NCBI GenBank assembly: GCA_037952775.1
Contig: JBANAY010000004.1
Location: forward strand, 1,116,001 to 1,180,000
Source: Clonostachys chloroleuca
Taxonomy: Eukaryota; Ascomycota; Sordariomycetes; Hypocreales; Bionectriaceae
Length of the DNA stretch: 64,000 bases
Reading direction: 5' to 3'
Part shown: positions 1 to 10,581 of the stretch, in pieces
How the letters are laid out: each line of letters begins with the position of its first letter
How positions within the stretch are numbered: position 1 is the stretch's first letter
Made by a program: the position numbers and the translations under genes
The notes under the pieces: model-generated
The model's input: the letters and a program-made list of their open reading frames with translations, nothing else
Told to the model about the DNA's origin: nothing
Databases searched by the model: none

Positions 1-1142
1 TGGAGGGGAGATAGTAGTCGAGGAGGAGCTGGCGGTGGTGCCAGATCTGGTAGTTCTTGAGGTTCTGCAGAGCCACCCTGTTGAGCCACTCTATCTCATC
101 AAGGATGGGCAGCTCGAGAGCCTTGACGATTCTGAAGCGGTACAGCCAAACTGTGTAATGCGCTGGGTTCATGTTAATAACCAGCTGCGTTAGACGAAGG
201 CACCGCTCGGATAGCTCCTCAGTAGCCATGACAGCACGAAGGTAGGATACAGCTGTGAATACACGTTAGCTCCTCCAAGTCACAGGATATCGAGAGACAC
301 GGAAACAGAGGATAAAAACAAGATTCATTTGAATAAAATGTTACGCACCCTCGGCATAGTCATCTGGGTAGGCGATACGAGCTAGAGCATCTTCGGGCTC
401 AGCCTGAGGAATGGGCACCACATCATCCCACTTGGGGTCCTGGGCGAGCGGCCCGATGATCTTCCCATACAGTTCCTTTCGTAGGACCGCCATGGCTGCC
501 CTCGTCGACTTTTCTTCCGCGACGTCCTCTGCCGGGAGCTCGGAACCCTCCTTGCGCGCCTTGTCTCTCTTGGCGAGGAACCGGTGGTGCACGATGTCGA
601 GCGCTGCGAGGCGGGCCTGCTTCAGGCTCCGCTCCTCAAACTCGGCAAGCCTGTAGGTGTCAAGCTGGCGGCCCTGTCTGTCGTGGCCCCAATCGTAGTT
701 TCGGCGTAGGCGGCGGATGGGGAGGTTCTCCTTTGAAACCTGCTTCCAGTACTCGCGTTCGGCCTTGGTGGAGAGCGGCACCCTGTCCTGGGAGACGGGG
801 ATGATGAGCTGCGCGTGGCTGTAGGTCTTCTTCTCCGCGGGCGTCAGGGCGGCCAGGCCTGCTTCTTCGCAGCGCTTCTGGAGGATATTGGTCTTGTAGA
901 AGCGCTGGGTGGAACGCTCGCCGACGGTCTCGGGGGTGGCTCGGCTGCAAGGCGGGATTGGGCAAAATGTCAGCGATAATGCGAGGCTAGGTAGGTGGAC
1001 GAGAAAGCAGAGCCTTTGCTGTGCGTTGCTGTTGCTCGACTGTTTACGGCTGGCTTGCGAGCACGAGGTGGAGCATTGGGGCCTGACCTTTTGACTCTGG
1101 GATGGGGGCCGCCTTGGAGCTGGCTTTTGACTTGGGTGCCAT
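1..1142 (-). CDS. RAM2: Protein farnesyltransferase/geranylgeranyltransferase type I alpha subunit (partial, C-terminus off the left edge)
   Basis: Ram2 is the common alpha subunit of the two cytosolic CAAX prenyltransferases; it pairs with Ram1 or Cdc43 and attaches farnesyl or geranylgeranyl to Ras/Rho proteins and a-type pheromone. Proposed exons on the minus strand are 1142-1088, 944-349 and 252-1. The last exon carries the family hallmarks: WDDVVPIPQ followed by an IAYPDDYAE block, then YLRAVMATEELS, NPAHYTVWLYR and NLKNYQIWHHRQ (PPTA repeats). The exon 2/3 junction is clean (GTGCGT donor, CACAG acceptor, phase 1). The ATG at 1142 starts a Lys/Ser/Ala-rich leader; donor AAAAG/GTCAGG and acceptor TTGCAG with a GCTGAC branch site are good, but the frame only joins if one C is added to a five-base run at 932-936. 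About 200 residues precede the WDDV motif, longer than in the yeast protein. The 3' end of the gene is missing. The family call is firm; the N-terminal model is less so. Confidence 0.85.
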
Positions 1143-1738
1143 TCTACTCTTTTGGTGGGCAGATGCGAGGTTGTCCTAGTTCCCTACCAGGGAAGAGGGG
1201 ACCTCAGTTCGGAGTGTGAGCAACAGGTGTCAATGGCGGGGAGCTCGACCGGTGCTAGACTTGTGTTGGTTTGGTGCATGGCAGATGGGTCCTTGGCCTG
1301 GAGTTGCCCCGCCATGATCGTCCACTGGAAGATATTGTTCTTGGTGAAAGCACAAACCATGGATAGTTCGATTTAGTAATAAGGCCAGTGGTGACACAGG
1401 GAGAATGTTCGCTAGTTATGTTGTTCCTCAATCAAGACTGTGCCATCCAAACCCTCGTTTAGTATTGTCCTTTCCTTCTTTGTCGCAGGAAATCTAAGGT
1501 ATCTAGTTGAAATGGAAGCTTTAATTCAAGCTAATCGCCCTACCACTGCCGCAACCTAGGCCATCGTCTGCCTCGATGGCTGAGATCCGTTCCCTTTACC
1601 CAATAACCCCAAATTCTGAATACTTTGAAATTTTGACTCCCAGTGCTCCAAGTATGCGGGCTTGTCTTGTGCTCAAGCAGCTCCTGGCCCTCAAACACAT
1701 GCCCTTCCTTCCTTCAGTCTCGTGATGTGTTGCCATAT
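1143..1738. other. Intergenic, between two minus-strand genes
   Basis: It holds the presumed promoter/5' UTR of RAM2 (right next to 1142) and the 3' UTR of the MTR2-like gene. I see no ORF with coding character, no tRNA and no repeat here. Confidence 0.6.
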
Positions 1739-2315
1739 TTATAAGGCCCTGAAGTTTTGGGACATGATAAGGCAGCGCTTGACGCCCCTGGGGGGATTTC
1801 GCTGCAAAGCCTCCCAATTCGGAACGAGGACAAAGGTCTCGTTGAACATCTTTTGTGGCGCTTCCTTTCCCTTTCCGTACTGGACTCTACCCATCACGGT
1901 CACGATGATACTCATGCGGGCACCACTCTTTTCGGCTTTGTTTCCGTCGTAGATATTCTCGGGGGCGTTGTATTGAAAGGAGGGATTGAGGACGTGGGTG
2001 TCGAACGACTCGACGTCGTAGTGGACGCCTGCGCCTTGTGCCTCGAGGAGGTTGTAGTAGTCGGCAGGTGTTGCTACCTGCGCCCCGTTGATGGATATAT
2101 CGGCTGGGATGGAGTATCGGGTGGTTGAATTGACATAGAAGGGAAGGAGCGGTTGGCGACGGTTGAGAGCATCGTAATAATTATTAACAAAGATCTCGGC
2201 GGCTATGTAGGTAAATTAGTACAGCGTGACTGAGGATCAAGGATGGGGAAGCTGAAAGGCAAATCCTACCTTCGCTCGAGGCATGGACCTCCTTTTCACT
2301 GTCTGGAAGAGGCAT
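1739..2315 (-). CDS. MTR2: MTR2-like NTF2-fold mRNA export factor
   Basis: Exons on the minus strand are 2315-2270 and 2202-1739, giving 169 residues, close to yeast Mtr2 (184). Mtr2 (metazoan p15/Nxt1 counterpart) forms a heterodimer with Mex67 that carries mRNA through nuclear pores. The protein shows an NTF2-like layout: helix AEIFVNNYYDALN, then LLPFYVNSTTRY, ISINGAQVATPADYYNLL, the beta strands SIIVTVMGRVQYG and FNETFVLVPNWEAL, and the family-typical end RCLIMSQNFRAL before the stop. The intron (2203-2269) has GAAG/GTAGGA and ACATAG boundaries, phase 1. I chose ATG 2315 because it puts 15 residues ahead of the first helix; further upstream the frame has no ATG before a stop. The gene is divergent from MSM1. 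Sequence conservation in this family is low, so Nxt1 or another NTF2-like protein is the alternative. Confidence 0.78.
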
Positions 2316-2590
2316 GTTGGAGAGTAGCAGTCGTGTTGCGAGGTCGTCGCTGCACGGCTGCACGGCGGTTGGCTGTTGCGTGCTGCAATGAAGGATAGTG
2401 AGCGTCCTGTCCTGGTAGTTTGCGACAAACTTATTTATTGTCGGCACCTATGACGAAGTGTGCACAGTTATCGTAATACTCAATTCACACTGTAAATTAT
2501 CGCATCGCATTTTCCCGACTGGCCCATCACGACCAGCTTCATAGCACCATAAGCAGAAGCCTCGAGAGCTCACTCTTCTAGGGACCAAAA
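2316..2590. promoter_or_regulatory. Divergent promoter between MTR2-like and MSM1
   Basis: Only 275 bp separate the two start codons on opposite strands, so both promoters and both 5' UTRs must lie here. No clear TATA box was seen. The pairing of an export factor with a mitochondrial tRNA synthetase suggests simple housekeeping expression; co-regulation is an inference. Confidence 0.55.
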
Positions 2591-4714
2591 ATGGTTTCCT
2601 CGGTGCTGCGAAGCCTTCGGGGGCTTAGACCCGCCAGCTCTCCGGCCTCCTACCAGAAATTCGCCTCCAGATCGCCAATTCGGAGACCGTGGCAATATCG
2701 TCCGATCTATACAACGACTGAGTCACAACCCTCCGCGGACACTGAGAAGCCATATTATATTACAACTCCAATTTTCTATGTCAATGCTGGTATGGACAAA
2801 ATGAAGTAGTATGAGCAATTTGTACATCGGCTTATATTGTGTCAAAGCACCCCACATTGGCCATCTCTACACTATGGTCCTATGCGATGTCCTGAAACGA
2901 TATCAACAACTCCAGGGCAAGAATGCCTTTCTCAGCACCGGCACCGATGAGCACGGAATGAAAATTCAACAAGCAGCCGCAAAGGAAGCCGTAACACCGA
3001 AGGAGCTTGTCGACAATAACTCCCAAAAATTCCTCAAGCTGGCCCACGAAGGCGGCATATCGCAAGACACATTTATTCGTACGACCAACCAGCAACACAA
3101 GAGGGCAGTCAGCCACTTCTGGACGCAGCTGAAAAATGGTCTGCCGAAGCGGCTGGGTCTTTACAAGAGCACTCACAAGGGTTGGTATAGCGTCAGTGAT
3201 GAGTGTTTCTATCCGGAGGACCTGATCGAGGCCTCTCTCGAGCCCCAGACGGGAAAGAAAATCATGGTGAGCTCCGAGACTGGGAGTATGGTGGAATGGG
3301 TCGAGGAGGAGACATGGTTCTTCCCTCTCACCAAGTACAAGGAGCAATTGTTAAAGTTATACAACGAAAATCCAGGCTGGATCCAGCCGGAAAGCAAGAT
3401 GAAGGAGGTTAGGAACTGGGTCGAGAACCATCTGGAGGATCTCTCAGTTACACGACCTGCCGCCAGACTAAGCTGGGGAATCAGTGACCCTGAAGATCCA
3501 AAGCATACGATTTATGTGTGGGTGGATGCTTTGATTAATTACTTGACAGTTGCTGGTTATGGAGATAAGTGGCATCTGAAGGAGGAGAACATGGGAATCT
3601 GGCCTCCCGATCTACAGGTTGTTGGAAAGGATATCATCCGCTTCCACGGAATATACTGGCCAGCTCTTCTCATGGCACTCGACCTTCCTTTGCCCAAGAA
3701 GATTCTCTGCCACAACCACTGGACCATGTCGAACCGTAAGATGTCAAAATCTGTTGGAAACGTGGTGAATCCCTTCTTTGCCATCCAGCGGTGGGGTACA
3801 GACCCTCTACGATACTTTCTTATGCGCAATGGATCCCTCAGCAAGGACACGAGTTACTCCAACGATCTCATTGAGATGATTTACCTGAAGGAGCTGCAGG
3901 CAAATATCGGCAACTTGTACTACAGAATTTGCCGACCTAAGAGCTCGTCCAGATGGTCGACCAGGGACGCTATCGAAAGCTTCTTCGCGGGCGACTTCAA
4001 AAACAACGAGCATATGGTTGATCTGTCAGATCCGCGCTATAATTATTCATCGCTGGAACCACACATTGACGGTGTGCTCCATGTTTACAAGAGAGAAATG
4101 GACAATAACAACCCCGCCGGTGCTATCAATGAGATATTCAGCCTGCTTCGAGAGGTTCGTGCTTCTTAGACTTTGGAGCCTAGAAGCGGCTCGCCCAGTT
4201 GACTTCCGCTAACGTTTAGTTCTTGCAGACCAATCGCTACGTCTCCGATACAGAACCCTGGAGTATCGCGAAGAAGACAGACGCCCCGGAGTTCCGCGTT
4301 GTCCTCAATTGGGTTGTATTTAATTCCACCGAGGCGCTCCGCATAGCGGGGATCCTCTTACAGCCCATCATGCCCACCAAGGCCGGAAGGCTATTGGATG
4401 AACTCAACGTCAAACCTGAACGACGGGCAATTCAGTGGGCAGTGCGGGGTACGGATGACAGCTACGGAATCTCGCCGACAGATTCCAGGGTCATGGAGAA
4501 GGTCCAGTCGTGGGATACAATCTTCCCACCTACGCCGGCGGCCACATACTCAGATCCCGAGGTGCTGGAGATCCTCGGAGGCATCGTGGAGAATCCAACG
4601 AAAAACAGGTTGAACAAGATGAGCGAGTGGATCGCCATGGAGGCGCGGCTGGGCGAGGCGGGTGTCAGAGATTTGCTGCTGTCACGAAAGAAACAGCCGA
4701 CGAATACGCAGTAG
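2591..4714 (+). CDS. MSM1: Mitochondrial methionyl-tRNA synthetase
   Basis: Class I aminoacyl-tRNA synthetase that charges mitochondrial tRNA-Met. Exons are 2591-2789, 2848-4154 and 4229-4714 (663 residues). The first 45 or so residues are rich in Arg/Ser with no acids (mitochondrial presequence), followed by PYYITTPIFYVN, the HIGH signature in APHIGHLY (residues about 69-72, spanning the first splice junction), TGTDEHGMKIQQAA, the VWVDALINYL block, the WPALLMALDLPLP segment and KMSKS in NRKMSKSVGN (about 364-368). The C-terminal part (NRYVSDTEPWSIAKK onwards) is the anticodon-binding helical domain. Both introns are short (58 and 74 bp); the first ends in AAAG rather than C/TAG, the second in TTGCAG. 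There is no C-terminal EMAP/tRNA-binding domain, as expected of the mitochondrial form. Confidence 0.95.
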
Positions 4715-5194
4715 TTTCCCCCCGACATGTGAGACACGGGCCTGTAAGATACGAATCATGTACAACACTGCACCTGGCGTGTAATATAAATGTATGAAGA
4801 GACGGATGAATCTATGGCAATATGGATAGCAAGCACCTGCAGAAGACAGATTTTCACTCCCCGTTTGGATTTGCCCGGCAGTGGCTGCACCACGCGAGAC
4901 TTAATTTGTGCACTGGCTCACTGCGGAATGGCATGCAAGATGTGCTGGATCAGGGCAAAAGTGTGTATGTTTGGCAGAGGTATCGAGCCAAATTATGCGC
5001 CAACCCAGTTCGTATGTAGGTGAGCAGAGCAGGTACTCACTCACTCACTCATCCAATGCTTCATCACTCAAGCTCGAGCAATACAGCCTGGCCCGTCTCT
5101 TCTCTCCATACCCAAGACGGCTCACGACAAGACACACCACACACTGCAGACAGGAACCGCAGCAGCGCCCGCCTGCCGCGCGTGAGAGACCACC
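4715..5194. other. Intergenic between MSM1 and the NAT9-like gene
   Basis: It contains the MSM1 3' UTR and the promoter of the acetyltransferase. A short (actc)n run lies near 5036-5050. Nothing else was seen. Confidence 0.6.
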
Positions 5195-6311
5195 ATGAGG
5201 CTCAATTCAAATACCGGTGAGCGACGATCCTCGCACCCGTCCCCTTGCAACTGCAGCTACCTTGAGCCTGCCAAGCTTCTCCTCCATCCATCCTACATGC
5301 ACGGCACCTACTCACTCGCGAGATCGACACAGCCATATCCACCCCCAGAGTGCTCCTCGTCCCGTACGAGCCTCATCATGTGCTCAAATACCACGGATGG
5401 ATGCAAGACCCGGTAACACTCACCAGTTCCTTGCCTTTATCTTTTCTGACCTTCCCCCCTCCCCCCACGGTTCTGCCGTTGCATTTATCACCCCGCTTAC
5501 TCTGCGCTTGCCCGCTTCCCCCAATTTCCAGGACATCCAAGAAGCCACCGCCTCCGAACCCCTCTCGCTGGAGGAGGAGTACTCCAATCAGATCTCGTGG
5601 CGCGCGGCGAGTGACAAGCTGACCTTCATCGTCTGCCTGCCGCTGTCCACCGACGCCGCCGCCCTGCCCACCCTCATCCGCGGCGACACCCTCTACGACT
5701 CTGCCGACCACATCGTCGGCGACGTCAACTTCTTCCTGCACGACTACGACCCGGACGAGTATGAGTACGACGACGACGACAATACTCAGAATGACGACGG
5801 GTACGACAGCAGCGACGAGGAGCGCGACGGCTGGCTCGTCGGCGAGGTCGACATCATGATCGCCGAGCGCGCCAGCCGCGGCCGCGGCATGGGCAAGGCC
5901 GCCGTCTGTGCCCTGCTCGTCTACATCCACCGCCACGTGCGTGGACTCCTCGCCGAGGGGGACGCCCGCCTCCTCCGCCGCGGCAGCACCGCCAGCCGCA
6001 CCAGCAGCATCAGCTCGGCCAACGCCGTCACCGACGCCGACTGGCTGGACGTGAACCTGGCCGGCAGGGGCCAGAGGAGCCTCAGGGGCCTCATCGTGCG
6101 CATCAAGGAGGGAAACGACGACAGCCGCGCCCTGTTCCAGAAGCTCGGGTTCCAGCAGCAGGGCGAGGTCAACTACTTTGGCGAGATCAAGATGGCCCTC
6201 GATCTCGACGCCCTGCAGGAGCAGGAGTGGTGGGCTTCGGCTCTGGAGGAGTATCACGAGGTGCGGTACGAGCCCCCGTCGGTCGGGGAGACTGGGACGA
6301 TATCCCCATAA
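5195..6311 (+). CDS. NAT9-like GNAT N-acetyltransferase
   Basis: Exons are 5195-5216, 5333-5412 and 5532-6311 (293 residues). The spliced N-terminus MRLNSNTAISTPRVLLVPY, followed by HHVLKYHGWMQDP and IQEATASEPLSLEEEY, is the hallmark of the NAT9 branch of GNAT acetyltransferases, which use acetyl-CoA; in animals NAT9 has been linked to microtubule stability, while the fungal substrate is not known to me. The acetyl-CoA loop (R/QxxGxG/A) is visible as RASRGRGMGKAA near residue 150, and the C-terminal block has NDDSRALFQKLGF then VNYFGEIKMAL. Two family-unlike insertions interrupt the fold: a very acidic stretch (about residues 105-135) before the GNAT loop and a Ser-rich one (about 180-205) after it. 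All splice sites are canonical; the first exon is only 22 nt. A long antisense frame over this gene is a codon-bias shadow. Confidence 0.88.
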
Positions 6312-6929
6312 AGGGGGAGAGGAAGTCTTGCTCACGTCGAATAAAACGATGGATAATCACTTGCCTTCTTTAATGTTAGTTCGAGCTGGCACCGATCTGA
6401 TAATGATTTAATGTCACGCCGTCTGGAATCACGGGTACACGACTGGACAGGATAGTTGGGGTGAAGTACACGCACGCAATATCGCATATTTAATTTATGG
6501 AAATTTCAACACCTGACGCTTGCTCTTATTAGACAGCACATTGAAGCTGGAGTTAAGGCACATGATAAAACGCCCAACAACAATCAGTGTTATGCACGCT
6601 CATCAGGTCTAAAGTGCTAACTAAATGGGAAGGTTGTGAAAAGCAGCTCTATATCTTGTATTCATTCGCCGTGGCGGCCTCAAACCCTGCCGAATTTTAA
6701 TTTTTTTTTAAATGTCGTGAATCCAGCCCATCTAAAACACCTTGTTCCCGGAAACAGGAAGATTAGTGGCCTCGATGAGGCTTTGCCCTTTCTCGGATCA
6801 GCTGTTTGCTTGTCGCCTCATCATAGCCGCATGTCGTCATCAAATAATGGAGTCTGTTCATTCAATGTGTTAGCCTACCTCGGAACTGCTATTTTTCATG
6901 CTCAACGGCTCTGTAGCTGGGGAACAAAC
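6312..6929. other. Convergent intergenic region
   Basis: It lies between the 3' ends of the NAT9-like gene (+) and the 5-phosphatase gene (-), and is AT-richer than the flanking exons. It holds 3' UTRs only; no gene was seen. Confidence 0.55.
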
Positions 6930-9900
6930 TCACTTTTCATCTGCCGTCTCTCGCTCGCGCACGACCTCGAAGCTTTGCTGGCTCTCCATCCAGGCTTTTG
7001 CTCTCGCGCTGTGGTTGACTCTCTTGACCCAGAGCCTGAAATTACCCGTGACTGGTCGATGATCACTCACATAGACTTCATGTCTTCGGTAGTCCAGCTG
7101 CTGGACTCTTCCTCGGCCTCTGAACAATAGCCGATCACACCAGGCAGGGCTTCTCTTCTTCTCGCTCGAATCGTAGTTGTCTGTCCCGACATCGTACTTG
7201 TAAGTAGGAGCAAAGGTGATGGGAAGTTCTTCAAAGGCACGCAGTTTGAATGTGGGATTACGACGTCGTGCGACGAGGAGCTGATCTCGCTCCAAGAGCT
7301 TGCCGAGGTTGTTTTGCTTGACAGCTCCCACTACCGTGTCGCGGGACATCGTGTCAATTCGATAGTTAAGATCGCCATTAAGAATGCACAACTCGTGGTC
7401 CACTACCAGCGTGCCATCACCGCCTCCGGCAAAGCTGTCGATGCGTACGCTAGGGTCTCTTTCAGCTGGGAAAAGGCTCGAGTCCAAAATCTCAGCGATA
7501 TCATTGTGACGCGCACTGGCCTGCGATTGCCCGGCAGCAAGATGACAATTGACAAAGCAAACTGAGCTGTCGTCGATTTGGAAGCGAACCGCTACCGCAC
7601 CTTTGTTTCCGTGGTAGCCGCCCATGCCGCGCTTCACTTCAGCAGCGTTCAGGTTCCGGATTCGATCCCGGAGGGAGGACTTCACAAAAACACATTGGAA
7701 GAGGCCTACTAAAGGCGCCGTATGGAGAAGATGATACAGATCATCTGTCGGGGTATAATCGTCGAGCGTCTTCTTCAAAAAGTCTCTCCAGTCTCGGTAT
7801 TGGTGACTCATGCGCTCTTGATCGGTGCCTTCCTCCTTCTTCTTCTTTACCTTGAGAAATCGCTTTGCAGTAGCCGCTTTATCTTCCAAGTCGACAAGCT
7901 CCTGGAAACCAAAGATGAGGATATCGGGGGCGCCACTAGATTTGATCAGGTCAGGGAAGAATTCGCCGTCGTTATGCGAGTATCGTAAGCTTGACGGCGT
8001 TGATGCACCGGCGTTCCAGGTGAAGACCATTGCTCGTATTTCGTCAAATTCACAATATTCCGTGTCTTTGGACTTCATCTCATCCTCGACCCAGTCATCC
8101 TCCAACAACCCATCCCAGATTTTGAGTTTATTGTCAGCCCCCAACGATACCACTTGCAGACGATCAAGTCTGTAACAGCTGGCAGGGTCTGCCTTGATGC
8201 CAAGCACCGGATTGCCAGGGGAATGTGCTTGCCATTCTTTGAGAATGGTCCAAGGGGTTTCGCTAATCTCGTACACGCAGGTACGACCGTTGTTATAACC
8301 AACCCAAATGCGTTGGCCAACTCCAACAAGGGCATTGATTTTCCACGTACTGATGCTCAGAACCGCCAGGCACGAATAGTCAATGGTTGACCAGATACTG
8401 ACTTTCCCGTCGCTATGCCCTAGATATACCTTCCCAGGTTGCGTCTTGACCTGAGATCCAGCAGTGACCTCACCAGCACCTTCAGCTACAAGCGGCCGGA
8501 TCAACACCTGGAATTGGTCTCGGCCATGCAAAGTTGGCGCAAAAATGCGGACTTCCTTTCCTGTGGCATGCCATAGCTCGCTCCCCACGACCATAGAGAA
8601 TGTGTGATCCCTAGGTACTTTGAAGCTTTGATGAGGATTTCCAGCGACATTCGGGACTCCCGTCTCATGAGGACCCCAAACAAGAAGAGTACCCAGCTCG
8701 TCTAGGGTCCACATTTCATTGAAGTGGCGATACATCCTGATCACTTCACGTCTGCCGTGTATCCCACCTTTGCTGTTGGTAATTTCATGGGTCTCAACGT
8801 CAACCTCCATGATTTCACCAGATGTTGTACCAATCCAGATTTTCCAGCCCTCGTTCTGGGGATCAGCAGCTGGCTTGAACGCAACTGACGTGGCCTTGAT
8901 GCCCTCAGTATGAGCCAGACTCATGATGAGTTCGCCATCGAGAACATTCCAAACTCTTGTCAATTGTCCACTTGTGCATACGTTTTCGCCACACACATCG
9001 AAGATCCTGGGATCATACTTGGTCGCAATTTCCTCAATACCACGCTTAACAAACGGTGCCCTGCGATTTGTGCTCGAGCAATCAGGATAGGTGACGACTG
9101 GTGCGACAGCCTCCACCTTTGGAACTGGAATTTGGTTAGAAGTGGCTGACGGTGCAGGCTTAACAGGAGCTATGGCGGGGGCTAGATTGCGCATGTCTAT
9201 TGGCGGTCGTTCTATTCTGCTGTCTACAGTACCAGACCGACCATGCGTCCTTGTCGCGGGTATTGGAGACTGCTGCGTCGTTGGGTTCGATGAAGCTCGT
9301 CTGGCTACCGTGGATTGGCGACGTTCTGGAATTTGTGCTGAAATCTGGGCTGGAGCTTGAACGCCAGGCCGAGGCGGCCGAGGAGGAGCAATCATGGAAA
9401 CAGGACGGGGAGGCGGCTCCATGGATGTGATTTTCGATGCAGGCTTAGGTATAGCATCATCGAGTGAACGTCCATGGCTAACGGAGCCATTCCTTTCTTC
9501 AGTTCTTTGACCCCGGCGCACTGAAATTGAATGATGGACTGGAGGTGGCTCGAAGTTAGTGGCAGTTGATTTGGGTCGAGCGGCTTGCATGATCGTGCTT
9601 CTAGGTCTTGGCCGGACCGGAAGCTCGGGGGGACCTCGTCATCGTCATTACCGATCCTGGGACTGATCGGGGGACTGCTAAAAGGCGACGTTTCCTGGGC
9701 CACATCCGGCGTTTTGGCCCTCGAAGAATCTCGAGAGGAGCTGCGAATGTTGCCAGCTTGATCCAACACTGCTTTTTCCCTCCGAGGATTCGGTGGTGGG
9801 GGTGGGACCTTTGTTTCCTTGTCTCGTCGAAGTTCTGCTGATCGTCTTGGGGGAGGTGGCGAGGGCGCTTTGGAACGAGGTGACCTGGACGGTGATGCCG

Positions 9901-10581
9901 GCGATGGAGTAAGAGGACGGCTAGGGGAACCAGGGCCAGAGGCTATCGATACCGCAGTCTCGGGATTTAACAGACTAGGATGCTCGCCAACAGGAACGGT
10001 GGACGGCCTAACTTTTGGCGGCGAGAGAGGTGGTTGTACGGTCACAGCAGGAGCTTGAGGCTGTAGAGGCTCGGCTTTGGCATTTACAATCGGTTTGGTC
10101 GAATTAGGTCGTGGGGGTGTGTTGATGTGGTTGGCACCAGCGGCAGATGGAAGAGCATCTTGGCGAATGAAAGGTGATGGAGGTATCTTGGGCTTCTCTT
10201 TCGGTCGCGGAGGGGCTGCAGGTGTCGTTGGAGTCGGCGGAATGATTGTTGGTGTCGAGGGAACGGATGTAGCGGTTTCCTGGGATGGCTTGAAGTCCTT
10301 TAGCTTGTTCGGCTTCGGGGCTGGCGAAATCGGTCGAGAGGGAGGCTTCTGAGGTGCAAGAGTAGGGGTGGGAGCTGGTGCGGGAGCTGGAGCTGCGACT
10401 TGAGTTGAAGCTGGGCCGTCGGTGCCTTTGCCCATGTTCTCAAACCGAGCTCGAATGGACGACACAGGTCTCTGCAGAGGAAGAATGGCAGTTTAGTACA
10501 AGAGGCTAGAATAAAGAGTGGAAGAGAGCAGCTACACACCAAAGAAGAGCCATCAGGCCCATCGCCATCGGCCGAAGCCAT
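6930..10581 (-). CDS. WD40-repeat inositol polyphosphate 5-phosphatase (IPPc) family protein, with apparent frameshift
   Basis: Exon 1 is 10581-10540 and exon 2 is 10471-6930; adding one C at the six-base run 9627-9632 gives one 1194-residue protein. The first 450 or so residues are a Pro/Ser-rich disordered region. Residues about 490-810 form WD40-like repeats (for example ARVW/VWNVLDGELIMSLAHTEG and VSLGADNKLKIWDGLLEDD). The catalytic IPPc domain follows with FTWNAGAS (about 830), FGFQELVDLE, GMGGYHGNKGAVAVRF, NGDLNYRID (about 1046), SPAWCDRLLFRGRG (about 1125) and VSDHRPVTG (about 1150), covering the Mg-binding and catalytic motifs. Such enzymes remove the 5-phosphate of PtdIns(4,5)P2 or inositol phosphates. 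The break is DDDEVPP... versus PPELPVRPRPRS; no intron with correct phases explains it. The stop codon lies inside a GTGAGT donor-like sequence, so a further small 3' exon cannot be excluded. Confidence 0.9.

Noticed and set aside
5376..6335. 319-codon open frame on the minus strand
   Set aside because: Fully antisense to the NAT9-like gene; Val/Ala/Leu-rich composition is what complementary GC-biased codons produce, and no domain is visible.
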